A stretch of DNA of 64,000 nucleotides from Pseudomonas caricapapayae (lineage in GTDB: Bacteria; Pseudomonadota; Gammaproteobacteria; Pseudomonadales; Pseudomonadaceae), in assembly GCF_001400735.1 (NCBI RefSeq), contig NZ_LJPW01000078.1, positions 60,994-124,993 on the forward strand. Direction: 5' to 3'. Position numbers and translations under genes: made by a program. The notes under the pieces are model-generated. The model was given only the letters and a program-made list of their open reading frames with translations. It made no database searches and was not told the DNA's origin. Position 1 is the stretch's first letter, and each line of letters starts with the position of its first letter. Of the stretch, positions 44,817 through 55,804 are shown piece after piece.

Positions 44817-46340
44817 TCACATCGCACCAATCTCCGGCTTGCCCGTTCTCGACCCGCCGTAAACCGGCGGATGCGTGACGATATGCGTCAGATCGACCGC
44901 CGAGGCCAGCAGTTTCTGCAGATCAGGGCGTGGCCGGGACAAGCGGTGGTCGTTTGCCGTTGCTTGTTCAAGCGCTTCGGCGCAAGCCAGCAGTTTAGCG
45001 TCGCTCCGAAATCCGCCGATCACCTGTAACCCGAACGGCATGCCGTGGTGATCAGTGCCGCAGGGCACGGACAGTGAAGGGTTGGTGGTCAGCGTGATGG
45101 TGTAGCACAGCGCCAGCCAGCGGTAGTAATTGTCCAGTGGCACGCCGTTGACTTCGCGCAGGTACAGTTCGCTCCAGGGGAAGGGCGAGACTGGCGTGGT
45201 CGGTGCGAGGATCAGGTCGTAGTGTTCGAATTGCTTCTGGAAACCGCGAAAGATCCGGCTCTGCTCGCCATGTGCCTTGACGCAGTCCTGCAGCGACATG
45301 GCGGCGCCCATCTCAAAGTTGGCGCGGGTGTTGGGCCCCAACGCATCAGGGTCGCGGTCGTGGGCGTCCTGCAATCCTGCGACGAAGGCTTCGGCACGCA
45401 GCACGTCGAAGGTGCGATGGGCGCTGCCCAGGTTCAGGTCAATGGCTTCGCAGGATTTGAAGAGCGTCTTCAGTGCGTTGATTTTTTTCCTGAAGACGGC
45501 ACGGATTGTGTCATCGACTGCGCACGCGCCGAAGTCTTCGCTATAGCCGACCCGCAGCTGGCTGAGGTCGACAGTGTGTGGTGCAAACTCGTTATCGGCA
45601 ATGGCATAGCTCAGCGGGTCGGACTGCCCCAGCCCGGCGCTGGCGCGCAGTTGCAGCAGCGTGTCGGCGACGTTGCGGCCCATCGGGCCGACCACGGAGA
45701 TCGGCGTCCAGCCGAGTTTCTTGCGTTCGCTCGGCACCAGCCCCGGCGAAGGTCGCAGGCCAACGATGCCGCACAGTGCCGCGGGAATGCGCAACGAACC
45801 ACCGGTGTCCGAGCCACTGCACAACGGCACCATGTCTACGGCTAGCGCGGCGGCTGAGCCACCCGAAGACCCACCGGCGTTCAGCTCGGGATTGAACGGG
45901 TTTCCGGTCGCGCCCCAGACCACGTTACGGGTATTGGCCCCTGCGCCCAGTTCCGGAACATTGGTCTTGCCGACCATGATCGCTCCGGCAGCGCGCAGGC
46001 GGGCCACGAACAGGTTGTCCTGCGCAGGGATATTGTCGCGGAACAATGGTGAACCGTAGGTGGTGAGCACGCCGGCGGTTTCTTCCAGATCCTTGATGCC
46101 GATGGGCAGGCCATGCAACAGCCCGAGTGGTCTGCCTTGCATCACGGCATGCTCGGCCAGCAGCGCCTCGTCGCGGGCGCGCTCGAAACAGGTCGCGGCA
46201 AAAGCGTTGATCTTCGGGTTCAGGCGTTCAATCCGCTCGATACAGGCGTCCAGTAATTCCACCGGAGAGAGCTGTTTGTTGCCGATCAGCGCACGCAGTT
46301 CGGTGGCGGATTTACCGAGCAGCTCGGACGAATTTTGCAT
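44817..46340 (-). CDS. Amidase signature family hydrolase
   Basis: A 507-residue amidase of the Ser-cisSer-Lys class. The triad is visible: K83 in LPIGIKDLEE, S158 in NAGGSSGGSAAALA and S182 in SGSDTGGSLRIPAAL. The natural amide is unknown. It is on the same strand as, and downstream of, the peptidase and peptide-transporter genes, but 120 bases separate it from the peptidase and a repeat lies between, so it may be transcribed separately. It probably processes material taken up by that transporter. Confidence 0.88.
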   Translation of the reverse strand: MQNSSELLGKSATELRALIGNKQLSPVELLDACIERIERLNPKINAFAATCFERARDEALLAEHAVMQGRPLGLLHGLPIGIKDLEETAGVLTTYGSPLFRDNIPAQDNLFVARLRAAGAIMVGKTNVPELGAGANTRNVVWGATGNPFNPELNAGGSSGGSAAALAVDMVPLCSGSDTGGSLRIPAALCGIVGLRPSPGLVPSERKKLGWTPISVVGPMGRNVADTLLQLRASAGLGQSDPLSYAIADNEFAPHTVDLSQLRVGYSEDFGACAVDDTIRAVFRKKINALKTLFKSCEAIDLNLGSAHRTFDVLRAEAFVAGLQDAHDRDPDALGPNTRANFEMGAAMSLQDCVKAHGEQSRIFRGFQKQFEHYDLILAPTTPVSPFPWSELYLREVNGVPLDNYYRWLALCYTITLTTNPSLSVPCGTDHHGMPFGLQVIGGFRSDAKLLACAEALEQATANDHRLSRPRPDLQKLLASAVDLTHIVTHPPVYGGSRTGKPEIGAM

Positions 46341-46360
46341 GGAGTGTTCTCCCGAATGTC

Positions 46361-46428
46361 ATCGTTCCGCACGCTCCGCGTGGGAATGCATTTCGTGACG
46401 CTCTGCGTCACACATCTGCGTCGCGCCT
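46361..46428. repeat. Dispersed intergenic repeat with hairpins
   Basis: The sequence around CGCACGCTCCGCGTGGGAAT and the perfect stem GTGACGC-TCT-GCGTCAC (46395-46411) belong to a short repeat type common between genes in P. syringae-type genomes. A diverged partner is at 31537-31583. It fills most of the gap between the amidase and the peptidase. Confidence 0.65.
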
Positions 46429-46462
46429 CTTTTTCCAGGTTGGGCGCACGTGGGCAGTCTCT

Positions 46463-47614
46463 TCAAACATCCCCTAGTGCCAGTATCGTCGCCACCAGCG
46501 CCTGGCCTCTGGGCACCAGGGTATTAAGCTCCAGATACTCACGCTCGGTGTGTACCTTGCCGCCGACCGGGCCGAGGCCGCACAGAGTGGGGATACCCAG
46601 GCTAGCGGTGAAACCCGAATCGGCGCAGCCGCCGGTGAACTCGCCGTCCACGCTGAAACCCAGTTCCTGCGCAAGGCCCTGATAGATAGTCAGCAGTTCA
46701 GTGCTGTGGCGGGCTTCCATGGGCAGGAAGGTCGTGGCTTCCAGCAGCCTGGCCGATGTGCCGGGCAGCTCCTCTTCGGCGACGATGGCCTGGACTGCGG
46801 CGAGAATTTCATCCCATTGGCGGAGTTCGACAAAGCGCACGTCGAGTTTTGCCGTTGCAGTGGGCGCAACGGTGTTGCTGGACGTGCCGCCCGAGATCAA
46901 GCCGACGTTGGTGGTAATGCCCGCTGCGTAGTCGGTCAGCGCATGCAGCTTGATCACCTTGTGCGCGAGCGCCTGAATGGCGCTGGCACCGTCGGCGTGA
47001 TTGACCCCGGAATGCGCCGCGCGGCCGTTCACTTCGATGATCAGCGTGGCACCGCCTTTGCGGGCACTGACCACGTTGCCGCTGGCGCGTCCCGGTTCCG
47101 GGTTGAGCACCGCGCGCGCCTGACGTGCGTACTTTTCGATGTGAACACGAGCGCTGGCGGAGCCGATTTCTTCGTCGCCGGTATAGAGGATCTGTACCGG
47201 AAACGGCAGCGGAACGACACGTTTCAACGCTTTCAGCGCAAAGCAGTTCAGTACCAGACCGCCTTTCATGTCGGCCACGCCTGGGCCGTAGGCCAGCTCG
47301 GCATCTTTGGTATAGCCGCGAGTGGACGTGGTGCCTTTGGGAAATACCGTGTCGCGGTGCCCCAGCAGCAGCACCGGTTTTCCGGGGCCGCCGGGCAGCT
47401 CGGCGAGCAGTACGTCGCCGAAACCCTCAACCGGGATGCGTTTGACGCTGATCCCGTCGGCCTGCAATTGCGCGGCGAGCAGTTCGCCGACCGCATCCAC
47501 CCCGGCCTTGTCGTAACTGTTGGAGTCGGTGTCGACCAGGCTCTGCAACAGCGCTTCCATCGCCTCGTACTGCCCGCTCAGCCAGTCGGTTGCCTGCCGT
47601 TGTGCCTCATTCAT
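46463..47614 (-). CDS. M20 family metallopeptidase (glutamate carboxypeptidase type)
   Basis: A 383-residue di-zinc M20 peptidase similar to carboxypeptidase G2-type enzymes. Metal and catalytic residues are seen in LLLGHRDTVFP, GVADMKGGLV, LYTGDEEIGSAS and LNPEPGR, with the dimerisation-domain segment VNGRAAHSGVNHADGASAIQ. No signal peptide, so cytoplasmic. It overlaps the next upstream M20 gene by 4 bases and belongs to the peptide-transporter operon. Confidence 0.9.
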   Translation of the reverse strand: MNEAQRQATDWLSGQYEAMEALLQSLVDTDSNSYDKAGVDAVGELLAAQLQADGISVKRIPVEGFGDVLLAELPGGPGKPVLLLGHRDTVFPKGTTSTRGYTKDAELAYGPGVADMKGGLVLNCFALKALKRVVPLPFPVQILYTGDEEIGSASARVHIEKYARQARAVLNPEPGRASGNVVSARKGGATLIIEVNGRAAHSGVNHADGASAIQALAHKVIKLHALTDYAAGITTNVGLISGGTSSNTVAPTATAKLDVRFVELRQWDEILAAVQAIVAEEELPGTSARLLEATTFLPMEARHSTELLTIYQGLAQELGFSVDGEFTGGCADSGFTASLGIPTLCGLGPVGGKVHTEREYLELNTLVPRGQALVATILALGDV

Positions 47615-49034
47615 TCACTCAGCTCCTGTGCCCGATGCTCGCGGGTCAGCCGTGCGCCGTCGGTTCCCAGGTCCCAGAACAGTCCGGCCATGATTTGCAG
47701 ACTTTCTTTGACCACCGGAGCCAGCAAATGCTCGTCGGGGGCATGCTGCGAGCACGCCGGGTATGAGTGTGGCACCCAGACCGTCGGCAGGCCCAGCACT
47801 TCGGCGAACACATCGTTGGGCAGTGAACCGCCCAGATTAGGCAGCAGTGCAGGCTTCTTGCCGGTGGTGGTGGCCAACGACTCCAATGCCCAGCCGACCC
47901 ACGGGCTGTCCGGTGACAGGCGCGTAGCGTGCATTACGTCCATGCGCGTCTGCCGGACCTCGACCTGAGTGAAACCGTGGGCGTCCAGGTGGGCACGCAC
48001 CGCTGGGATAAAGGCGTTGTAGTCGCTGTCGACCACAAAGCGAATGTGGCACAGCGCATGCGCCTTGCCGGGAATGGCGTGTACCGGTGCGTCCGGGTTG
48101 CCGGTCTTGAAGGCGAGAACGTCGAGGGTGTTCCAGCCGAAGACTTTTTCGCTGAGCGACAGCGCCGGGTCGCCCCAATCGGGGTCGATGTCCGGATCGC
48201 CGGGGCCGCCGCCGACCTCGATATCTGCCAGCGCAGTTTTGACCGCTTCGGGAATGGCGGTGGGCATGAGCCCCGCGACTTTTACCCGGCCGTGCTCATC
48301 GACCATGCTGGCGATGGCATTGGCCAGAATGATGCCGGGGTTGGCCAGCAGCCCGCCCCAATTGCCGGAATGGTGCGCGCCTTCACGCAGGTTCACCGTC
48401 AGTTCGAAATTGAACACGCCGCGCGAGCCAAGAAACAGGGTAGGGCGCGCCGCTGCCAGGCGTGGGCCGTCGGAGGCGATGAAAATGTCTGCGGCGAGCT
48501 CTCCAGCGTGGGCCTGGCAGAACGCACCGAGGCCGGGAGAGCCATCTTCTTCGCCCATCTCCAGCAGCAGTTTAACGTTGAAACCCAGTTTGCCGTCGCG
48601 CGCTTTGAGGGTTTGTTCCAGGGCGGTCAGATTGATCAGGTGCTGGCCTTTGTTGTCCGCGGTGCCACGCCCGTACCAACGTTCGCCACGTTCGACGACT
48701 TGCCACGGGGACAACCCTTGCTGCCATTGCGCGTCATAGCCGCGAACCACATCGCCATGGCCATAACTGAGCAGCGTCGGCAGTTCAGGGGCCTCGATGC
48801 GCGTCGCGATCATCAGTGGCCCGCGCCCGGCGACCGGGTTGTGGTGCACGGCAACGCTGAAACCCAGACGCTCGACATGCGGCGTGATGAACTCATGAAG
48901 ATAACGGTACAGCTCAGGCAGACTTTCGGCCTCCTGGCTTTGGGTCGGATAGGCAACACTTTCGCCAAGCAGGGCGAAAAATGCGCCGTTGTCGAACTGT
49001 TCAGTGACGTTTTCGATGGCGTGCGAACGGCTAC

Positions 49035-49038
<4 letters not shown>
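47611..49038 (-). CDS. M20 family dipeptidase-like metallopeptidase
   Basis: A 475-residue M20 peptidase of the larger (ArgE/DapE/PepV-like, CNDP) subgroup. Zinc-site stretches are LLSYGHGDVVRG, RGTADNKGQHLIN, LLEMGEEDGSPG and a C-terminal HSYPACSQHAPDEH. Start set at 49038, overlapping the upstream ATPase stop (ATGA) and giving MSSRSHAIENV. It differs from its neighbour peptidase in length and subgroup, so the two probably act on different products of the same imported peptide. Confidence 0.9.
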
Positions 49039-50053
<1,015 letters not shown>

Positions 50054-50057
<4 letters not shown>

Positions 50058-51055
50058 GACGGTACACCCTCACGGTGAAACACGGGTTCGGTGCCCGCTG
50101 TGGCAAACAGGCAGCGAGTCATGTGGTCGTGGCTATTGACCGGCGGGACGTCTTCCGCGCAGGCCGGAATCGCCTGTGGGCAGCGATTGCGAAATGCACA
50201 GCCGTGTTGCTCGCCGACCAGACTGGGCACCAGGCCCGGAATCGAGCCCAGCGGCTGGCCTGGCTGGGTGCGTCCGGGGATCGGTATGCTTGCCAGCAAG
50301 CCGCGGGTGTAAGGATGTTGCGGATTCTCGAACAGCTCGACGGCCGGGGCGGTTTCAACGATCTGTCCGGCGTACATCACCGCAACCCGGTCGGCGATGC
50401 GCGCTACCAGTCCCAGGTCATGGGTAATGAAGATCACTGCCAGCCCAAGCTCTTTCTGAACGTCGCGGATCAGGCGCAGGATCTGTGCCTGAATAGTGAC
50501 GTCCAGCGCGGTGGTCGGCTCGTCGGCGATGATCACGTCGGGTTCGCACATCAGTGCCATGGCGATGATCACTCGCTGGCGCAGGCCGCCTGACAATTGA
50601 TGCGGATACTGACGAAGGCGCTCGCCCGCGTTGCTGATCCCGACTTTTTCGAGCATCTGCGCGGCACGTTGCAGGGCTTCCTTGCGGGACACCTTGCGAT
50701 GCCGGGTCAGCACTTCGCAAAGCTGATCGCCGATGCTGTAAGCCGGGTTCAGCGAGGTCATGGGTTCCTGGAAAATCATTGCCAGGCGGTTGCCGCGCAG
50801 GTCGCACATCTGCCGCTCGCTCTGCGTCAGCATATCGATGCCGTCCAGGCGCAGTGTCGTTGCAGTACGCCGGGCCTTGCGCGGCAGCAGGTCCATCAGC
50901 GCCAGCGATGTCAGGGATTTGCCGCAGCCCGATTCGCCGACAATGCACAGCATTTCGCCGCGCTCGACTTGAAAGTCCAGGCCGCGCACTGCGTGAAGCG
51001 TATCTTGGCCGAGAGGGATCTCGACACGCAGGTTTTCAACATGCAACAGCGCCAT
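50054..51055 (-). CDS. Peptide-type ABC transporter ATP-binding protein (DppD/OppD-like)
   Basis: A 333-residue ATPase with Walker [21 protein letters not shown], signature [15 protein letters not shown] and Walker [15 protein letters not shown]. Its end has the cysteine-containing extension [15 protein letters not shown] of Opp/Dpp ATPases. It lies 16 bases after the permease gene and overlaps the partner ATPase gene. Confidence 0.93.
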
Positions 51056-51071
51056 GTGCGGAGCTCCTCTG

Positions 51072-51980
51072 TCAGTTGCGCCCGTCGGGCAGGATCAGGT
51101 CGCGCAGGCCGTCGCCGACCAGATTGATACCCAGCACCAGCACCATCAGGGCGACGCCGGGAATGGCGATGACCCACGGGGAAAAAAACATGTACGGTTT
51201 GCCTTCGGCGATCATCAGTCCCCAGGATGGAATAGGCGGTTGTACGCCGACCCCGAGAAAAGACAGCGCTGATTCCAGGAGGATCGCGTGGGCCATCTCC
51301 AGGGTGGCGACCACGATCAGGGCACCGACCAGGTTGGGCAGGATTTCACTGGCCAGAATGCGCAGCGTCGAACAGCCCAATGCCTGGGCCGAGGCGACGT
51401 ATTCGGCATCACGAATCTGCTGCACGGCGGCACGCACGACCACCGCGAAGCGATCCCACAGCAGGCAGCCAAGCAGAACGATCACCACCTTCAGGGAACC
51501 GCCGATCAGCGATGCGGAGGCCAGCGCGATCATCACCACCGGCATCGCCAGGCGTGTGGTGATCAGGTAGCTGATCACAGCGTCGGTCTTGCCGCCGAAG
51601 TAGCCGGCCAACAGGCCCATGATGGTGCCGATGACGCCAGAGATCAGCGCCGCCGAGAAGCCGATGAACAGCGAGATGCGTGCGCCGTACAGCAGGCGCG
51701 ACAGGTAATCCCGGCCCAGTTTGTCAGTACCCAGCACATAGTCCCAGGTGCCGTTGGCCATCCATACCGGTGGTTTCATGCGCAGCATCACATCCTGCGC
51801 ATAAGGATCGTAGGGTGCCAGCCAGGGCGCGAACAGCGCGCCGAGCAGGATGATCAGCAGCAGTACCGCGCCGATGGCGAAGCCACGATGCGCGAAGCTG
51901 CTGCGCAACGTGCGCCAGACGCTGCGCGCCGGAGGCTGATAATCGTTGATCGATAGCGGCGATGAGGTGGTTGTGCTCAT
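51072..51980 (-). CDS. Peptide-type ABC transporter permease (DppC-like)
   Basis: A 302-residue inner-membrane permease with six hydrophobic segments. Family stretches are DYVLGTDKLGRDYLSRLLYGARISL and the EAA-type loop QIRDAEYVASAQALGCSTLRIL. It follows the DppB-like permease gene by 8 bases; together they form the channel. Confidence 0.93.
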   Translation of the reverse strand: MSTTTSSPLSINDYQPPARSVWRTLRSSFAHRGFAIGAVLLLIILLGALFAPWLAPYDPYAQDVMLRMKPPVWMANGTWDYVLGTDKLGRDYLSRLLYGARISLFIGFSAALISGVIGTIMGLLAGYFGGKTDAVISYLITTRLAMPVVMIALASASLIGGSLKVVIVLLGCLLWDRFAVVVRAAVQQIRDAEYVASAQALGCSTLRILASEILPNLVGALIVVATLEMAHAILLESALSFLGVGVQPPIPSWGLMIAEGKPYMFFSPWVIAIPGVALMVLVLGINLVGDGLRDLILPDGRN

Positions 51981-51988
51981 GGGGCCTC

Positions 51989-52906
51989 CTATTTCACGCG
52001 GATGCGCGGGTCGAGCAGTGCGTTAAGCACGTCGGCCAGCAGAGTGAGGACGATGTAGATCACCGCGATCAACAGCACGACTGCCTGCACCACCGGGAAG
52101 TCGTCGCGGGCAATCGCATCCCAGGCCAGTTGGCCGATGCCCTGCAGCGAGAAGACCGTTTCGATGACCACCGAGCCGCCGAGCATGAAACCGAACTCGA
52201 CGGCGGCCAGTGCGACCACCGGGATCAATGCGTTACGCAACGCATGCTTGAACAGCACGGTGGCAGGGCGCAGGCCCTTGGCACGTGCGGTGCGTATGTA
52301 ATCGGAGTTGAGCACGTCGAGCATGCCGGCCCGGGTCAGGCGCATGATTGCGGGCGTGGCGTAGTAGCCCAGCGCAATGGCTGGCATGACAAAATGTGCC
52401 CAGGTCGAGTTTCCCGACACCGGCAGCCATTTCAGCGTGACCGAGAACACCACGATCAGCATCAGCGCGAACCAGAAACTCGGCATTGCCTGGCCCAGCA
52501 CGGCAATGCTCAGTGCCAGGCGGTCAACCCAGGTGTCGCGCTTCACGGCAGCCAGCACGCCCAGTGGAATGGCGATCAGCAACGCAATGCTCAAGGCCAT
52601 CGCGCCCAGCCCCAGGGTGATCGACAGGCGCGAGGCGATCAGGTTGTAGACCGATTCCTGAAAGAAGAACGAGTCGCCCAGGTCCAGGCGCACCACGTCG
52701 GCCAGCCATTCGAAATACTGCGTTACCAATGGCTTGTTGAGGCCGTATTGCACGCGAATCTGTTCGATCTGCTCGCTGCTGGCTTCCGGGCCGCCGATGG
52801 CGGTGGCCAGGTCGCCGGACAGGTGCAGCAGGGAAAAGCTGATCACCGAGACAGTGATCGCTACGCACAGGGCGATACCCAGGCGGCGCAAGAGAAATCC
52901 GAACAT
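51989..52906 (-). CDS. Peptide-type ABC transporter permease (DppB-like)
   Basis: A 305-residue permease with six hydrophobic segments and the BPD loop MLDVLNSDYIRTARAKGLRP. The start at 52906 (MFGFLLRRLGIAL) puts the first membrane segment at the N-terminus as in the family; an in-frame start 51 bases upstream only adds unrelated residues. It follows the binding-protein gene by about 100 bases. Confidence 0.92.
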   Translation of the reverse strand: MFGFLLRRLGIALCVAITVSVISFSLLHLSGDLATAIGGPEASSEQIEQIRVQYGLNKPLVTQYFEWLADVVRLDLGDSFFFQESVYNLIASRLSITLGLGAMALSIALLIAIPLGVLAAVKRDTWVDRLALSIAVLGQAMPSFWFALMLIVVFSVTLKWLPVSGNSTWAHFVMPAIALGYYATPAIMRLTRAGMLDVLNSDYIRTARAKGLRPATVLFKHALRNALIPVVALAAVEFGFMLGGSVVIETVFSLQGIGQLAWDAIARDDFPVVQAVVLLIAVIYIVLTLLADVLNALLDPRIRVK

Positions 52907-53008
52907 GGCAAGTGACCTTGTGTTCAGGGGGTGACGGGTTGGCTGCCGATACTGCAAGGTGCTTCACGCACCTCACAGCCGGTCTCGCCGATTGGCTTCA
53001 CGAACCGC

Positions 53009-54529
53009 CTATTTCCAGCTCGACAGTACGAATCGTGGCAGTTCGTCCGGGTAGGGCTTGAAGTTCAGGTCTGAGACATAGGCGTAGTTCATCGAGTAGT
53101 TGAACAGCGGGGCCCAATAGGCCTGTTCGCTGATGCGCTGCAACGCCTTGCGGTAGTTGTCCTTGCGCACCTGCGGGTCCAGGGCGTTATCGGCGGTCTG
53201 CAGCCAGCCCTGGACTTGCGGGTCCTTGATGTTGTCGTCGGGGTTGCCTTTGAACCAGGTGCCGGCCGAGGCCGAGGTATCAAGGATCGAGAACGAGCCC
53301 CAGGCCTGGAATGACATCGGCACCTTGCCTCCGCGCTGCTGATCACGCAGCGCCGCGTACTTGAGGTAGCGCAGCTTGGCGTTGATGCCGACTGCGCGCA
53401 GGTTGCCGATGATGGCTTCGACGTAGTCGCGGTCCCGGTAGGCAAATATTTCAGTCTCAAAGCCGTTCGGGTAACCGGCTTCGGCGAGCAGCGCCTTGGC
53501 CTTGGCCGGGTCGTAGTTGTAGACAGTGGCCGCCGTGGTGTCGCAACCGAACTGACCGGGGTAGCAGGCGACCTGCAACGGCTTGCTTTCGCCGCCGACC
53601 AGTTGCGATGCCAGACCGTCACGATTGATGGCGTAGTTGATTGCCTGGCGTACTTTCAGATGTTTCATCGGCGAATCGGCGCTGGACGTGCCGCGAGCGT
53701 CGAGAATCAGAAAGCCGATGCGCATGGTCGCACCGCTGGTGACCACCAGATTGGGCATGGCCTTGAGGTTTTCCGCCTGATCCGGCGCCACCCGCCAGGT
53801 CCAGTCGACGCCACCGGTCATCAGCTCGGCCAGACGCGTTTCGGCATCGGCGATTACCCGAAAGTTGATGTGACCGATCTTCGGCTGACCCTGTGGGCTG
53901 TCCTTGAAGTAGTCCGGGTTCTTGTCCATTTTCACGCCTTCGCCGGTGGCGATGGCCGTCACCTTGTAAGGCCCGGTGCCGATCGGTTTACGGCTGAAGC
54001 CTGCCAGCCCGACTTCTTCGAAATATTTTTTCGGGAACATCGGTACGGCGTTGGAGAGGTATTCCAGCGCAGGCGGGAAGGGCTTTTTCAGGTGCAGACG
54101 AACACTGTAATCGCCCAATTTTTCGGCGCTCTTGATCCAGTCGACGTTTTGTACCGTGACCACCTTGGACTCGGGCGACACCACATAATTAAGGGTGAAC
54201 ACCACGTCATCGGCAGTGAATGGGTCACCGTTGTGAAACTTCACGCCCTGGCGCAGTTGGAAATCGATGGTCGTATCGTCGACCTGTTTCCAACTGGTGG
54301 CGAGCATGGGTTGGTACTCGCCGCTGTCGGGGTTGCGATAGACCAGGTTATCCCAGATCAACCGACCGAGGATTACGCCTTCGCGCAGGTCGTTGTGATA
54401 GGGACTGATGTTTTCCGGTTCGCTGTCGGAGGCGTAGACCAGTGTGTCGTCAGCCTTGCCGGCCAGGACCGAGAAACTGCTGAACAGGCTCAATAGCGCG
54501 ATGCTGCGAGCGAAACCCTTGATTCCCAT
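53009..54529 (-). CDS. Peptide-type ABC transporter substrate-binding protein
   Basis: A 506-residue SBP_bac_5 (DppA/OppA cluster C) periplasmic protein with a signal peptide (residues 1-26, ending LAGKAD). Landmarks are MLATSWKQVDDTTIDFQLRQ, GVKFHNGDPFTADDVVFTL, IGTGPYKV and VRQAINYAINRDGLASQLVG. Start 54529 has GGAGACGA upstream. First gene of the transporter-peptidase operon. The linked M20 peptidases and amidase suggest a peptide or N-acylated amino acid as substrate; this is inference. Confidence 0.92.
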   Translation of the reverse strand: MGIKGFARSIALLSLFSSFSVLAGKADDTLVYASDSEPENISPYHNDLREGVILGRLIWDNLVYRNPDSGEYQPMLATSWKQVDDTTIDFQLRQGVKFHNGDPFTADDVVFTLNYVVSPESKVVTVQNVDWIKSAEKLGDYSVRLHLKKPFPPALEYLSNAVPMFPKKYFEEVGLAGFSRKPIGTGPYKVTAIATGEGVKMDKNPDYFKDSPQGQPKIGHINFRVIADAETRLAELMTGGVDWTWRVAPDQAENLKAMPNLVVTSGATMRIGFLILDARGTSSADSPMKHLKVRQAINYAINRDGLASQLVGGESKPLQVACYPGQFGCDTTAATVYNYDPAKAKALLAEAGYPNGFETEIFAYRDRDYVEAIIGNLRAVGINAKLRYLKYAALRDQQRGGKVPMSFQAWGSFSILDTSASAGTWFKGNPDDNIKDPQVQGWLQTADNALDPQVRKDNYRKALQRISEQAYWAPLFNYSMNYAYVSDLNFKPYPDELPRFVLSSWK

Positions 54530-54724
54530 GCCGTCGTCTCCAATAGGCAAAGTGGATGTATCAAAGGGCAGTGGGTCGCAAATGCGAAAAGAGGGGGGAG
54601 CAACAAGGCCGGCATGTTCTTTTGACTGTGTTGGGCCTCGACATGACTCTAGGCAAAGCGTATCAATGCCACAAGCACAATATTTCGAACCTTTCATTGC
54701 TGAAAAGGCAACGCAGGAGACGCG

Positions 54725-55633
54725 ATGCAACTCTACGGCGTACAGTCCACCGCCCTACGCTACTTCCTCGAAGTGGCACGTTGCGGGTCTATCAGTGAGG
54801 CGTCGATCCGACTCAATGTGGCGTCATCGGCGGTCAGTCGGCAAATCAGCAAGCTGGAGCGGGAGCTGGATGCGCTGCTGTTCGAGCGACAGGCTCGCGG
54901 CATGATGCTCAGCGAGGCGGGCATTCGTCTGGCAGCCTACGCGCGAAAGTCACAGCTGGAGGCCGAGCAGGTCGTGCTGGAAATCACTGAGTTGCAAGGT
55001 TTGCAGCGCGGCCACGTTCGGGTTGCCTGCTCGGAGGGTTTTGCCCTGGACTTCCTGCCGCAGTGCATTGCACGGTTCCGGCGGCTGTATCAGGGCATCC
55101 ATTTCTCGATGGAAGTCTGCGCGCCGGCCCAGGCCACCGAGCGGGTGCGGTCCGGTGATGCGGACCTGTGCCTGACCTTCAGCCTGACGCCGCAGAACGA
55201 GATCAAGGTCGAGCACATTCACAGCGGTGCAATCTGCGCGGTGGTCAGTCATAACCATCCATTGGCCTCACGCACGGAGGTCTCCCTGGCTGAGCTGCAA
55301 CCTTATGCCATCGCTCTGACCAATACCGACACGACCTTGCGCCAGCTGTTTGATATCTGCTGCGGAGTACAGGGCCTGTTGTTCGATCCTGTGCTGACCA
55401 GCAATTACATCGGTGCGCTGCTGCGTTTTGTCCGTGAGGAGGGCGGGATCAGCCTGTCCAGCGAGATGACGCTGGACAAGCGCGCACATGAAAAACAGCT
55501 CAAGTCGCTGCCTATCAGCGACGACGGCATGAAGGCGCGTCGTATAGAACTGCAAAGCATGGCCGGACGCAACCTGCCCGCTGCGGTCGCGGCTTTTCGG
55601 GATTTTCTGATCGAGGAACTGGCAAAGACCTGA
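54725..55633 (+). CDS. LysR-family transcriptional regulator
   Basis: A 302-residue LysR regulator: winged helix at about residues 8-66 (LRYFLEVARCGSISEASIRL then SSAVSRQISKLERELDALLFER), linker helix and a substrate-binding co-inducer domain. It is divergent from the peptide transporter operon with 195 bases between starts, the usual arrangement for a LysR protein controlling its neighbour, so it probably regulates that operon. Confidence 0.92.
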   Translation: MQLYGVQSTALRYFLEVARCGSISEASIRLNVASSAVSRQISKLERELDALLFERQARGMMLSEAGIRLAAYARKSQLEAEQVVLEITELQGLQRGHVRVACSEGFALDFLPQCIARFRRLYQGIHFSMEVCAPAQATERVRSGDADLCLTFSLTPQNEIKVEHIHSGAICAVVSHNHPLASRTEVSLAELQPYAIALTNTDTTLRQLFDICCGVQGLLFDPVLTSNYIGALLRFVREEGGISLSSEMTLDKRAHEKQLKSLPISDDGMKARRIELQSMAGRNLPAAVAAFRDFLIEELAKT

Positions 55634-55700
55634 AACGCAGGAGTGTTGATGCGGCGCTGTAACGGTTGACTAACGTCTGGTTGATGAAGCTGACAGGCAT

Positions 55701-55720
55701 GATGTTATAGTGTAACGAAT
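55701..55720. promoter_or_regulatory. Zur-box-like palindrome over the folE2 promoter
   Basis: GATGTTATAGTGTAACGAAT contains GTTATA-GTG-TAAC, close to the pseudomonad Zur pattern (ATGTTATA...TAACAT). It covers a likely -10 (TTATAG, 55705-55710), 18 bases after a -35-like TTGATG (55681-55686), so bound Zur would block transcription. Confidence 0.65.
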
Positions 55721-55804
55721 TTATGGCTGCACGCTGTAGCCGTGAACCGCCAATATCAGCCTTCGCCCATACGGCGAAGCTCGCCAACGAGATGACCGAC
55801 GCAC

